In this document: positions 26,245 through 34,851 of the stretch, one piece after another
Layout of the letters: each line of letters begins with the position of its first letter
Position numbering within the stretch: the first letter of the stretch is position 1
Source: an uncultured delta proteobacterium
GTDB taxonomy: Bacteria; Desulfobacterota; Desulfovibrionia; Desulfovibrionales; Desulfovibrionaceae
Direction of reading: 5' to 3'
Assembly (NCBI GenBank): GCA_903835685.1
Contig: CAILNX010000034.1
Span: 16,868 to 80,867, forward strand
Length of the DNA stretch: 64,000 nucleotides
The notes under the pieces: generated by a model
Seen by the model: only the letters and a program-made list of their open reading frames with translations
The model's database searches: none
What the model was told of the DNA's origin: nothing
Program-made: the position numbers and the translations under genes

Positions 26245-27407
26245 CCCTGCACCCCTTTGAGCTCCTTGAGCAGGGCGATGAGCTCGTCCTGGATGTCCCG
26301 GGCCTCGGCCTCATCCACCTGCCGCCGCCCGGCCTCTTCCTCCACCACGGAGGCGATCTTCTTGGCCAGGCAGGAGCGCAGCTTGCTTCTGGTCTCCTCG
26401 TCGGCAATGGCCAGGAGCACCCCGATCTTGTAGTAGCCCAGGCGGGTCAGGGCCTCTTTCAGGGTGGCCCCGTCCATGAACTGCACGTCGGAAACGTCCT
26501 CGAAATCCTCCACGGACTTTCTGCGGCGCTTGACCTTCTTGAAGAAATCCTTGCCCTTCTGGTCGGCCCAGGCATGGGTGTGGGCCTTGTTGAAGAAGAA
26601 CAGGGTCTCGGGAATCTCGCCCTGGCTGATCTTCTTGTAGATGATCTCCGGCTCGCTCTCCACGTACTCGGCCAGCTCGTAGATGTCCTCGTAGGCGAAT
26701 TCGGCCGTGGCCGTGTAGTCGTGGCGCTGGAGCTCCTTGAACAGGCTCTCGGCCACGGAGAGAAAGGTCATGGGGTCGGCCAGGTTGATGAACCGCTCGT
26801 TGAACACCCCGGAGCCCTTGAGGGTCTGCACGGTCAGGATGCGCAACCGGGCCAGCTTGTCCAGGATGGCGTCGATCTCGAGCTGGCTGACCAGGATGAT
26901 GTCCTTGATGGCCTTGGAGGCCTTGGAATAGGGCAGGCCCATGCCGTGGTTGGGATTCTTGCGGGCCTCGGCCGGGGGCGTGGACTGGTGCAGGCGGAAG
27001 GACATCTCCAGGATGCGGCAGACGCTTAAGAACGTGCTCTTGGCGTCGCTCTCGGGCAGAAGGGAATCGGTCTTCTGCATGCGGCGGACTAAAAGCTTGG
27101 TCAAATGCTGGATGGTGCGCGGGCACTGGGAGAGCAGATTGGTCATCATCTGCTCGGTGACCACGGTGAGTTCGCAGAATTCCGCAGCCTCGGCGTCAGC
27201 CGTGCGCGGGGCCCGGGAGATCACCCCCATTTCCCCGAAAAGCTCCCCTTCCTTGAGCCGGTCCAGGATAATGCGCTTGTTGTTGATGGTCTTGCAGATG
27301 AGCACCGTCCCCTTGCGGATCAGGTAGGCTACATTGGATTCCTGACCTTCCTTGAAGATGGTCTGGCCTTTGTAGAAACTCTTCAGGTTCGGCGACGGGC
27401 TGAGCAT
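26241..27407 (-). CDS. cyclic-nucleotide-binding protein with FliG-C-like domain, coupled to motAB
   Basis: The 388-residue protein has a CRP-type barrel (about 8-120, GQTIFKEGQESNVAYLIRKG and KEGELFGEMGVI), a central helical section (about 130-215, winged-helix-like LVSQLEIDAILDKLARLRIL), a helical linker (about 230-300), and a C-terminal domain (about 303-388). In that last domain FEDVSDVQFMDGATLKEAL, then IADEETRSKLRSCLAKKIA with a VVEEE segment, parallels the FliG C-terminal domain (FEDL...DD..IQ..L, EELREK...SKRAA, DD/ED). FliG-C is the surface that MotA touches. The stop overlaps the motA start, so this is a candidate nucleotide-sensing motor regulator. It is paralogous to the protein at 22268. 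Confidence 0.78.
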   Translation of the reverse strand: MLSPSPNLKSFYKGQTIFKEGQESNVAYLIRKGTVLICKTINNKRIILDRLKEGELFGEMGVISRAPRTADAEAAEFCELTVVTEQMMTNLLSQCPRTIQHLTKLLVRRMQKTDSLLPESDAKSTFLSVCRILEMSFRLHQSTPPAEARKNPNHGMGLPYSKASKAIKDIILVSQLEIDAILDKLARLRILTVQTLKGSGVFNERFINLADPMTFLSVAESLFKELQRHDYTATAEFAYEDIYELAEYVESEPEIIYKKISQGEIPETLFFFNKAHTHAWADQKGKDFFKKVKRRRKSVEDFEDVSDVQFMDGATLKEALTRLGYYKIGVLLAIADEETRSKLRSCLAKKIASVVEEEAGRRQVDEAEARDIQDELIALLKELKGVQG

Positions 27408-27544
27408 GGCTCCCTCGATTGGTTCCAGCGGTCCATGGCGGGAAAGGCTTTCCTGCCTTATCTGATTTTGAAGGGAAAGTTAAGCGGGAAAAGGAGCCAG
27501 CCAGGAAGAGCACTGGACGGAAGACGGGCAAATGTTGCATGATT

Positions 27545-27569
27545 GACACAGAGTCGCCGTGTTTGTGTC
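27545..27569. promoter_or_regulatory. inverted repeat GACACA-N13-TGTGTC, possible operator
   Basis: The arms at 27545-27550 and 27564-27569 match perfectly. The site lies in the divergent gap between the cNMP-motAB operon and the OmpR-type regulator, 55 bases before the latter's start, and overlaps a TTGACA hexamer (27543-27548). A binding site for the regulator itself or for a CRP-like protein is possible; nothing else supports it. Confidence 0.25.
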
Positions 27570-27623
27570 GCAGGGCCAAGGCAGAACAAGTCCGATTCAA
27601 GACCGCAACCCGTGGAGCTGACC

Positions 27624-28313
27624 GTGAGCAAGGAACGCATCGTGGTCGTTGAGGACAACCCGGACACCAGACAGCTTTTGGAGTACACCTTAAGCGCCTC
27701 GGGGTTCGAAGTGTTTTGCGCCGCCGACGGCGAGGCCGGCCTGAAAGTGGCCCTGGACAAACGCCCGGCCCTGGTGGTCCTGGACCTGATGCTCCCGGCC
27801 ATGGACGGGCTGGAGGTCTGCCGCAGGCTCAAGCAATCCCCGGCCACGGCAGGCGTGCCGGTGATCATGCTCACGGCCAAGGCCGAGGAAGTGGACCGCA
27901 TCGTGGGCCTGGAGCTTGGGGCCGACGACTACATGACCAAGCCCTTCAGCCCCCGGGAACTGGCCCTGCGCGTGCGGGCCGTGTTGCGCCGGGCCGGGGC
28001 CGGAGCGGAAGCCCCGACCGAGAAATGGTCCAGGGACGGCCTGGTGGTGGATTTCCAGGCCCACACCCTGACCGTGGACAACGAGAACGTGGCCCTGACC
28101 GCCACGGAATTCAAGCTCCTCTCGGAACTGATCCGGCACGCGGGCAAGGTCCGCACCCGGGACACCCTGCTGGACACGGTCTGGGATACCCATTTCGAGG
28201 GCTATTCCCGCACCGTGGACACCCATATCCGCCGTTTGCGCCAGAAGCTCGGCCCCTACGCCGACTGGGTGGAGACCGTGCGCGGGGTGGGCTACCGCTT
28301 CACCGCCCGCTAG
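27624..28313 (+). CDS. OmpR/PhoB-family response regulator
   Basis: The 229-residue regulator is read from a GTG at 27624 (VSKERIVVVE), chosen because GGAG lies nine bases upstream and the receiver starts directly; the frame is open for 27 codons more. Receiver domain (1-120): acidic E10/D11, phospho-acceptor D54 in VVLDLMLPAMDG, T84 and K106 in ADDYMTKPFSPREL. The C-terminal winged helix (about 130-227) includes TATEFKLLSELIRHAGKVRTRDTLLD and YSRTVDTHIRRLRQKLG. It should bind DNA repeats when phosphorylated. No histidine kinase adjoins it, so its partner is unknown. A small GGGCGG/CCGCCC hairpin follows the stop. Confidence 0.92.
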   Translation: MSKERIVVVEDNPDTRQLLEYTLSASGFEVFCAADGEAGLKVALDKRPALVVLDLMLPAMDGLEVCRRLKQSPATAGVPVIMLTAKAEEVDRIVGLELGADDYMTKPFSPRELALRVRAVLRRAGAGAEAPTEKWSRDGLVVDFQAHTLTVDNENVALTATEFKLLSELIRHAGKVRTRDTLLDTVWDTHFEGYSRTVDTHIRRLRQKLGPYADWVETVRGVGYRFTAR

Positions 28314-28439
28314 GGCTCCCGACAGGGCGGGCTCCGCCCCATCTTCGCTCCAGATTTGATCTTTGGGCCAAGACCCGATAGATAGGTCCTTTGGCTGCGG
28401 GCGTCCTGCCTCGGCCCACGTCCACATGGAGAGCCCTGC

Positions 28440-29180
28440 GTGTCCCTGGAAACCCTGCTCCAAGATTACGGATATCTGGCCCTTTTCATCGGCACCTTCC
28501 TGGAAGGGGAGACCATCCTGATCATTGCCGGATTCATGGCCTACACCGGCCAGTTGGACCTGCACTACTGCATCGGCTCGGCCCTGGCCGGGAGTTTCGC
28601 CGGGGACCAGTTCGCCTTCTACGTGGGCCGATGGAACAGCAAATGGATCATGAAGCGCCTGTGCAAATGGAAGAGCAAGGTGGACAAGGTCCAAGACCTG
28701 CTGAAGAAGCACCAGAACCTGCTCATCCTGAGCTTCCGCTTCTTCTACGGCCTGCGCAACGTGACCCCCTTCTCCCTGGGCATCAGCCACGTGCATCCGT
28801 TCCGCTACTTCATCTTCAACCTCATGGGCGCGGTGGTCTGGGCCGTGAGTTTCGGGTACGCGGGCTACCATCTGGGCAGCGTGGCCACCCAGTTCGTGTC
28901 CGAGGACCAGCTCAAGCACGCCCAGTATTATATCCTGGGCGGGGTCATGAGCTTTTTCGGGCTCCTCTGGCTCCTCGGGAAGATCCGGAGTTCGGTCATC
29001 GCCCGCAGGAACGGGACGAGCGTGTGCCCGGACCCGGACCAGCTCCTGGCTGAATTGTCCGAGCTTCCCAAGGCCCCGGACCCGGTAGCGTCCCTGGCCG
29101 GGCCAGTGGACCTTCCCGCTGAACCGGAACAGTCCCCCACGGAACCGGCCGCGCCTCTCAAGGACTCGGCCAAGCCCTGA
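28440..29180 (+). CDS. DedA-family membrane protein
   Basis: The 246-residue protein starts at a GTG at 28440 with GGAGAG upstream. The DedA core (about 1-190) has several membrane segments and the family pattern LFIGTFLEGETILIIAGFMA (with the conserved FxE), AGSFAGDQFAFYVGRW and RFFYGLRNVTPFSLGIS. DedA proteins take part in membrane lipid homeostasis; some act as lipid-carrier flippases. The last 50 residues are a hydrophilic Pro/Glu/Ala-rich tail (LPAEPEQSPTEPAAPLKD) not part of the family core. The gene probably stands alone or follows the response regulator, 126 bases away. Confidence 0.87.
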   Translation: MSLETLLQDYGYLALFIGTFLEGETILIIAGFMAYTGQLDLHYCIGSALAGSFAGDQFAFYVGRWNSKWIMKRLCKWKSKVDKVQDLLKKHQNLLILSFRFFYGLRNVTPFSLGISHVHPFRYFIFNLMGAVVWAVSFGYAGYHLGSVATQFVSEDQLKHAQYYILGGVMSFFGLLWLLGKIRSSVIARRNGTSVCPDPDQLLAELSELPKAPDPVASLAGPVDLPAEPEQSPTEPAAPLKDSAKP

Positions 29181-29202
29181 CCCTGTTTTTGCGAAAGCAA
29201 AA

Positions 29203-29228
29203 GCCCGGCAGGCATGTGCCTTCCGGGC
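29203..29228 (-). terminator. terminator at the end of the glycan cluster
   Basis: GCCCGG..AGGCA (29203-29214) pairs with TGCCT..CCGGGC (29217-29228), one mismatch. Leftward it is followed by TTTTGCTTTCGC, a T-rich tail, so it probably ends the long leftward cluster. It may also serve the convergent dedA gene, where a TTTTTGC/GCAAAA mini-hairpin precedes it. Confidence 0.65.
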
Positions 29229-29263
29229 CGATTCATGGTCATTGGTCCTGAAATTCCCCTGGC

Positions 29264-30085
29264 TCACCCCTGCCGGGACAGAAACGCCCTCGCCTCCCCC
29301 ACCAGCCTCTTGGATTCCTCCAACAGCCGCTTCCAGCTTTCCGGCGCGTGCAGGTCCACCTCCCGGCTTCGGTCGTGATCCCGCAGGCTCATGAGCGCCT
29401 TGGGGATGTGCCGGAACACGGCCCCGTTCAGGGCGAAACGCTGGAACAGCTCGTGGTCGTGGGCCAACAGGTTCGGGTCGTACCAGCCGAAACGCTCGTG
29501 CAAATCCCGGCGGTAGAGCTTGGCCACGCCGCACAGATACCAGTCCGCGAAACAGGCCTGAAAGGAGTACTCCGGCAGGGAGAACTGCCTGAGTATCCGT
29601 CCCCCGCCGTCCACGATGAACATGTCCGCGTAGACGAAGTCCGCGCCCTGCTCCAGTACGGCGACCATCTCGGAAAGCATGGACGGAAAGCAGGCATCGT
29701 CGGAGGGCACGTAGGTGCAGTATTTCCCGGCGCAGGCCGCAAAACCCGTGTTCAGGGTCGGGGCCAGGCCCTGATTCTTCTCATGGGTCAGGACGCGCAG
29801 GACGCGGCCCTCCCGCTGATACCTCGGATGGTGGACCCGCCTGATCTCGTCCCGTTCCTGGTCGTAATAACTGGCGAAGGAGCGTTCGTCCTTTTCCACA
29901 TCCCGCAGGAAATCTTCCAGGACCAAGGTCGTGCCGTCGGATGACCCGTCGTTGACCAGCACGATTTCCAGATTCGGCCAGTCCTGGAACCAGATCGAAT
30001 CCAGGCAGGCCGCCAGGAATTCGGCCTGGTTGTAGGTGGGGACGATGACCGAGACCAGGGGCGGTTGGGACGAGCGCGTCATCAA
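29264..30085 (-). CDS. family 2 glycosyltransferase
   Basis: The 273-residue GT-A fold enzyme has the GT2 N-terminus VSVIVPTYNQAEFLAACLDS, the nucleotide-binding LVNDGSSDGT and the metal-binding DxD-like PSDDACFPS near residue 145. There is no membrane segment, so it acts in the cytosol, transferring a sugar from a nucleotide-sugar donor to an acceptor that cannot be named. Its start overlaps the stop of the upstream B12-radical SAM gene by four bases. It is the last gene of the leftward cluster, just before a terminator. The C-terminal 60 residues are helical (HAPESWKRLLEESKRLVGEA). Confidence 0.9.
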   Translation of the reverse strand: MMTRSSQPPLVSVIVPTYNQAEFLAACLDSIWFQDWPNLEIVLVNDGSSDGTTLVLEDFLRDVEKDERSFASYYDQERDEIRRVHHPRYQREGRVLRVLTHEKNQGLAPTLNTGFAACAGKYCTYVPSDDACFPSMLSEMVAVLEQGADFVYADMFIVDGGGRILRQFSLPEYSFQACFADWYLCGVAKLYRRDLHERFGWYDPNLLAHDHELFQRFALNGAVFRHIPKALMSLRDHDRSREVDLHAPESWKRLLEESKRLVGEARAFLSRQG

Positions 30086-31461
30086 GCCACCTTGGCCCTC
30101 CGGGCCTCCACATGCTTGTGCCAGGCTTCCTCGGCCATGTGGTGGGCCTTGACCAGGTCTTCGGCGGACAGGGCCTCGGTACGGACCACGGCCTGGTGGT
30201 AGCCGTCGTAGTCGTCTAAGTCCCGGCTCACCAGGAAGCCTTTCTCTTCCAACAGCTTGTGGAAGCGGCTGCCCGGAAATGGCGTCGCGATGGAGAGCTG
30301 CATGCTGTCCGGGTCCAGTTCGACCATCAGGTCCATGGTCTGGCGGATGGTGTCCCAGGTTTCGCCGGGCAGGCCGATCATGAAGGTCAGGTGGTAGCGG
30401 ATACCCAGCTCCCGGGTGATCTTCACGGTTTCCTTGACCTTTTCCAGGTCCAGACCCTTGCAGGCGGATTTGAGCAGGTCCTGGGACCCGGACTCCACGC
30501 CGTATTTCAGACCGGCCAATCCGGCCTCGCGCAGGGCGGTGAGCATCTCCCGGTCCATCTGGTCGGCCCGGGCCATGATGGCCCAGGGCAGGTTCAGGCC
30601 CCGGTCCTTGATCTCCTTGGCCAGGGCCAGGATGCGGGGCTTGCCCACGTTGAAGGTGTCGTCGTCGAAATAGAAGGATTTAAATCCGTAGGTCGCAACA
30701 CAATGTTCGATCTCGTCCACCACGTCCTTGGGCGAGCGGGTGCGGTAGGTGTTGCCGCCGTACATGAGCTGGGGCCAGGTGCAGAAGATGCACTGGAAGG
30801 GGCAGCCCCGGGAGGCGATGATTTGCAGACTGGGGGTGGGGATGCCGCCGGGGTTGTCCCAGTAGTTCATCATGGGCAGGTCTTCGCGGGCGGGCCAGGG
30901 GAAGGCGTCCAGGTCCTTTTGCATGAAGACGTGGGCGCTTTTCACGGCCTGGCCAGAGGCGTCGCGATAGATGATGCCCGGGACTGCGGACACGTCCCCG
31001 CCCTCCTTCAGGCAGTTGACCAGGGAGAGGAGATTGAATTCGTATTCGCCGACCAGGGCGTAGTCGATGTCCGGGTGCTGGTCCAGGAAGGAGGCCTCGG
31101 AGATGCCGAAATGGGGACCGGCCACCACCATGGTGGTCTTGGGGCCGAGCATGGCCCGGGTGGCGGCGATGATTTTCAAGTCCACCCGCAGGGAGGCCGA
31201 GGAGATCTCGTAGAGAACGACATCAGGGGCGAAGTCCTTGACCCGGGCCAGGAATTCGTCGTCGCTGATGCGTTCGGCGATCCCGTCCACCAATTTGGTC
31301 TCGATCCCGTTCTTTTTCAGCAGCGAGGTGGCGTAGGCCAGGAAGAAGGGAAAGGGCATGTACGGGCAGCCGTCGTTCTCGAAATGGGGCCAGCGGGAGC
31401 CCGCGCGCACACCGTAGAAACCGGGTTTGCTCCAGGGTGCGTTGCCGAAGAATACTTTCAT
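30082..31461 (-). CDS. cobalamin-binding-domain radical SAM protein
   Basis: The 459-residue protein has an N-terminal Rossmann domain of the B12-binding type (about 1-155; FPFFLAYATSLLKKNGIETKL, VVAGPHFGISEASFLDQHP, GEYEFNLLSLV), as in B12-dependent radical SAM enzymes, which usually lack the MetH-type base-off histidine motif. The radical SAM barrel has C220, C224 and C227 in ASRGCPFQCIFCTWP; later landmarks are [12 protein letters not shown] and KYGVESGSQDLLKS. Such enzymes often methylate unactivated carbons. Here a sugar or lipid-linked substrate is inferred from glycosyltransferase neighbours. It is a close paralog of the gene at 40321. Confidence 0.88.
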   Translation of the reverse strand: MKVFFGNAPWSKPGFYGVRAGSRWPHFENDGCPYMPFPFFLAYATSLLKKNGIETKLVDGIAERISDDEFLARVKDFAPDVVLYEISSASLRVDLKIIAATRAMLGPKTTMVVAGPHFGISEASFLDQHPDIDYALVGEYEFNLLSLVNCLKEGGDVSAVPGIIYRDASGQAVKSAHVFMQKDLDAFPWPAREDLPMMNYWDNPGGIPTPSLQIIASRGCPFQCIFCTWPQLMYGGNTYRTRSPKDVVDEIEHCVATYGFKSFYFDDDTFNVGKPRILALAKEIKDRGLNLPWAIMARADQMDREMLTALREAGLAGLKYGVESGSQDLLKSACKGLDLEKVKETVKITRELGIRYHLTFMIGLPGETWDTIRQTMDLMVELDPDSMQLSIATPFPGSRFHKLLEEKGFLVSRDLDDYDGYHQAVVRTEALSAEDLVKAHHMAEEAWHKHVEARRAKVA

Positions 31462-31480
31462 GGTCGATCCCTCTTAAAAA

Positions 31481-31494
31481 AGAATAATTATTCT
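31481..31494. repeat. AT-rich perfect palindrome AGAATAATTATTCT, copy 4
   Basis: A 14-base perfect palindrome overlaps the stop codon of the gene ending at 31493 and is preceded leftward by a run of six T (AAAAAA at 31476-31481 on the plus strand). That gives a stem plus T-run order on the minus strand. It is part of the AAGAATAA family of elements. Confidence 0.55.
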
Positions 31495-32806
31495 AGGACA
31501 GCAGAACGGTTTTCAGTTCGGCGCAGGCCCGGTCCAGGTTGAAGCGCTGCTCCACGGCCCGGCGGCCCGCCGCTCCCATGGCCTTGCGCTTCTCCCCGGA
31601 AAGGAAAAGCTCGACCATGCTTTGCGCGAATTGTTGCATATCCCGGGCCAAAAGCCCAGTTTCCCCGTGCTCCAGAAAATAGGGGGCCTCGCCCACGATG
31701 GTGGAGATGGTGGGCTTGGCGCAGGCCATGTACTCGAAGACCTTGGTGGGGCTCTTGCTCTTGTGGAAATGCGAGGGCTCCACCAGGCAGTACAGGCCCA
31801 CGTCCATGGCCGCCAGATAGGCGGGCATCTGGTCCGGGGCCAGCCAGCCCGGGGCCTCCATGTTATACTCGGCAAACCGCGTGGCCATCTGCTCCTGGAC
31901 CCGCTTGTAGAAGTCCCCGCCGCCCACGATGGACAGTTTCAGGGCCTCGCGGTGGTACTCCCCACGTTTCTTCAGCTCCTCGCAAGCCAGGGCGAAGCTC
32001 TCCACCATGAACATGACGTTGTCGTAAGTGAAGTCCTGGAACACCGTGCCCACCCAGGAGAAGAGCACGGGCTGGCCGGGGGTCCTGGGGGCGTCCACGG
32101 GCTGGAATTTCTCGATGTCCACATAGGTGGGGATGACCGGGATGTTCCGGAAATGCCGCCCGATGCGGTCCTCCAGATCCCGGCTGGAGACCACGCAGGT
32201 GTCGCAGTAGGAGGCGAAGAAGTCGAAGAGCTTCTTGACCTGCACCGTGCCAAAGACCCGGTAGTCCAGGATCCAGTCGTCGATGTCCATGACGATGCGC
32301 GAGCCGTTCACCAGTTTCAGGGCCAGGGGCACCAGGAAATCGTAGTTGGGCCGCTGCTCGAAGATGATCATCCGGCCTTTGGGCAGAAGCTCCCAGAAGG
32401 CGATGAAATTGTAGATCATCTTCTCCACCTCCCAGATGCGCCGGAAGGGGAAGGGGAAATGGTGCAGGGTGCGGAAGCGGTCCCAGTAGGCGTAGACCGA
32501 GGCGTTCACCCCGATCTTCTTCAGATGGTCGCAAAAATGGTAGCAGCGCACCCGGGTGGGGGCCACCTTGTGCCCCTCGAAGGAGAAGAGCACCACCTCC
32601 CGGCCCTCCCAGGCCAAGGCCCCGGCCGACAGCACGCGCAGGCTGACCAGAACCCACTGGCCCGCCAGGCGCAGGGCGGCCACGGGCAGGAGCACCACGA
32701 ACCAGGCCCCCATGAGCGCCAGGGCCAGGACCAGATCCAGGCGAAAGAGGACCTGGCGCTTGAAGCTGATCCAGCATTTTTCGGAAAAGGTTTTGGGCGC
32801 GGCCAT
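31493..32806 (-). CDS. membrane-associated family 4-type glycosyltransferase
   Basis: The 437-residue protein starts at the ATG at 32806 (MAAPKTFSEK), with AGGAG upstream and its start eight bases from the preceding stop. A hydrophobic N-terminus (about 20-55, LVLALALMGAWFVVLLPVAALRL) likely anchors it to the inner membrane. The GT-B fold follows: FEQRPNYDFLVPLALKLVNG and MDIDDWILDYR in the acceptor half, VLFSWVGTVFQDFTYDN at the hinge, and the donor-binding ExxxxxxxE pattern in PTKVFEYMACAKPTISTIVGE. It probably adds a sugar to a lipid-linked or protein acceptor on the cytoplasmic face. Downstream lie an AT-rich palindrome and the B12-radical SAM gene. Confidence 0.87.
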   Translation of the reverse strand: MAAPKTFSEKCWISFKRQVLFRLDLVLALALMGAWFVVLLPVAALRLAGQWVLVSLRVLSAGALAWEGREVVLFSFEGHKVAPTRVRCYHFCDHLKKIGVNASVYAYWDRFRTLHHFPFPFRRIWEVEKMIYNFIAFWELLPKGRMIIFEQRPNYDFLVPLALKLVNGSRIVMDIDDWILDYRVFGTVQVKKLFDFFASYCDTCVVSSRDLEDRIGRHFRNIPVIPTYVDIEKFQPVDAPRTPGQPVLFSWVGTVFQDFTYDNVMFMVESFALACEELKKRGEYHREALKLSIVGGGDFYKRVQEQMATRFAEYNMEAPGWLAPDQMPAYLAAMDVGLYCLVEPSHFHKSKSPTKVFEYMACAKPTISTIVGEAPYFLEHGETGLLARDMQQFAQSMVELFLSGEKRKAMGAAGRRAVEQRFNLDRACAELKTVLLS

Positions 32807-32813
32807 ATGGTCT

Positions 32814-34838
32814 TTACTCCTGAAAGGTCCGGGGAAGAGGGACAGAGGCCGGGGCCTCGGCCAGGGCCGGGTCCAGGGCCAGGGCTTTCTCGCGGCTGGC
32901 CCGGGCCTCGGCCGGACGCCCCAGGGCGGCCAGCAGAAAGGCCCGGTCCAGATGGAAACGGGCGAAATCGGCCTTGAGGCTAACGGCTCGGTCGTAGGCG
33001 GCCAGGGCCGGGACGGAGCGGCCGAGCTGGGCCAGGACATTGGCCAGCCGCCAGTGGAACCAGGCAAAGCCCGGGTCCAGAGCGGCCGCAGCCTCCAGAT
33101 GGGCCAGGGCCTCGGCCGGGCGACCCAGGCGTTGCAAGACCATGCCCAGGTTGAACCGGGACCAGGGGAAATTTCCGTCCAAATCCACGGCCCGGGACAG
33201 ATGGGTCAGGGCCTCCACGTCCCGGGACAGGGCCATGAGGCTCACGCCCAGGTCGTAGCGGGAAAAGGGCTTGCCCGGGTCCAGGGCCACGGAGGCGGAA
33301 AGCGACTCGGCGGCCCGGGCGTGGTCCTTCACATCCTGGAGGGCCAGGCCGAGCATGTGCCGCACATGGGCATTGTCCGGATAGAGCCGGGCGGTCTCCT
33401 CCAGCAGGGGCAGGGCCTCGGCGGCCCGGCCCCGGCGGCGGAGCAGGTCGCCCAGGTCGGCCCGGGGATAGGCGTGGGTGTCGAGCTGCACGGACCGGGA
33501 GAGTTCGGCCTCGGCCCGGTCCAGGTCCCCGCGTCCCTGGAAGACCAGGCCACGCAAATGGCAGGCCCGGGCCTGGTAGCCGCTCCTGGCCGGGACGAGG
33601 TCCAGGAGGGCCAGGGCCTCGTCCTCCTGGCCTGAAAGGCGCAAGGCCCCGGCCAAGTCCACGGCCACGGCCAGGCAGCGGGGGGACTCCTCCCAGGCTT
33701 GACGCAGCAGGGCCACGGCCGCCTCCTGGTCCCCCAGGTCGGACAGGGCCTTGCCCAGGCCGTGCCTCGCGCCCGGGGACTCGGCCCGGGCCAGGGAGGC
33801 TGAAAACACGCGCCGGGCCTTGCGCGGCTCTTCCTGTTTCAGCAGATCGAACCCCAGCTCCATGAGCCGCTGGGCCTTGCCGATGTACTGGCAGCCCATG
33901 AGGCAGAGGCGGCAGGAGCGCCGGAAATGCTGGAATCCCCGCCAGGGGGCCGAGGCGTAGAGTTCTTCAGGAGAGAGAGTCGAAAGCGACCCCAGGGGCT
34001 CGCAGAACAGGCAGCCCCGGGCCTCCAAGGCGGAATTGACGAAGATGAAGCGGTTGGCCCCGCAGACCTGTCGGGGTCCGCCGGGCCGGGTGAAAAATTC
34101 AGGCAGGGCCGCGAGCATTTCCAGGGAGTTGTCCACCCGGGCCGGTTCGCGGGCTTTGAGGTCGGACAGGGCCGCCACCTGCTCGGCCAGAAGATTCAGG
34201 AACGTCGCATCGGCCTCGGGCCGTACCACAGGTCCGGGCTTCGGGCCGTACGTGTCGCCGTCAGGACCGTACACCGGGCCAAAGGGGTGGAAAGGCTGGA
34301 AGAGCACGCTGTCCAGGCCCAGGCCCAGGAGCTCCCGGGCCAGATCGGCCAGATGGGCCACGTTGTCCGGGGAGACGATGGTGATGGTCCCGATCTGGGC
34401 CGGACAGGCCGCCCGGCGCGGGTCGTCGGCAATGGCCCGCAAATGGCCCATGACCGTGGCAAAGGTCCCGGCCTTGCCCCGGGAGCGGTCGTGGGCCTCG
34501 GGGTCTAGGGCGTCCACCGAGACCTTGAAGGAGGACACGCCCAGGTCCGCCAGGTGGAAGAACAGGTCCGGGGTCAGCAGGGTGCCGTTGCACACCAGTT
34601 GGGTTTCCTGGAAATGGCGGGCCGAGGCCGCGCAGATCTCCGCGCAGCCCGGGTGGACCAGGGGTTCGCCCCCGGTCAGCGTCGTGAATTTGACGCCGCT
34701 CGCGGCCAGGGGTCCGAACACCCGGTCCTCGACCTCGGCCGCGCTTTTGCCCGGACCCGTGCGCTCGGGCAGATAGCAGCCCGGGCAGGCCAGGTTGCAG
34801 CGCTCGGTGAGCTGGAAATGCAGGGTGTGCGGGTTCAC
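32814..34838 (-). CDS. radical SAM/SPASM-like protein fused to TPR repeats
   Basis: The 674-residue protein uses a GTG start (VNPHTLHFQL, GAGAGG upstream). The radical SAM domain opens at once: C14, C18 and C21 in TERCNLACPGCYL, with TLTGGEPLVHP. A SPASM/twitch-like cysteine region follows (about 285-345: GCLFCEP and RRSCRLCLMGCQYIG), which should hold an auxiliary Fe-S cluster. From about 350 to the end there are roughly nine TPR repeats, three with a distinctive F-P-W/F-A-W phrase (DGNFPWSRFNLG, DPGFAWFHWRLA). Radical SAM/SPASM proteins modify peptides or sugars; TPRs may bind a partner or product. The substrate is unknown. It lies inside the glycan cluster between a sugar methyltransferase and a glycosyltransferase gene. 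Confidence 0.87.
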   Translation of the reverse strand: MNPHTLHFQLTERCNLACPGCYLPERTGPGKSAAEVEDRVFGPLAASGVKFTTLTGGEPLVHPGCAEICAASARHFQETQLVCNGTLLTPDLFFHLADLGVSSFKVSVDALDPEAHDRSRGKAGTFATVMGHLRAIADDPRRAACPAQIGTITIVSPDNVAHLADLARELLGLGLDSVLFQPFHPFGPVYGPDGDTYGPKPGPVVRPEADATFLNLLAEQVAALSDLKAREPARVDNSLEMLAALPEFFTRPGGPRQVCGANRFIFVNSALEARGCLFCEPLGSLSTLSPEELYASAPWRGFQHFRRSCRLCLMGCQYIGKAQRLMELGFDLLKQEEPRKARRVFSASLARAESPGARHGLGKALSDLGDQEAAVALLRQAWEESPRCLAVAVDLAGALRLSGQEDEALALLDLVPARSGYQARACHLRGLVFQGRGDLDRAEAELSRSVQLDTHAYPRADLGDLLRRRGRAAEALPLLEETARLYPDNAHVRHMLGLALQDVKDHARAAESLSASVALDPGKPFSRYDLGVSLMALSRDVEALTHLSRAVDLDGNFPWSRFNLGMVLQRLGRPAEALAHLEAAAALDPGFAWFHWRLANVLAQLGRSVPALAAYDRAVSLKADFARFHLDRAFLLAALGRPAEARASREKALALDPALAEAPASVPLPRTFQE

Positions 34839-34851
34839 CGGGGCCTCTCGC

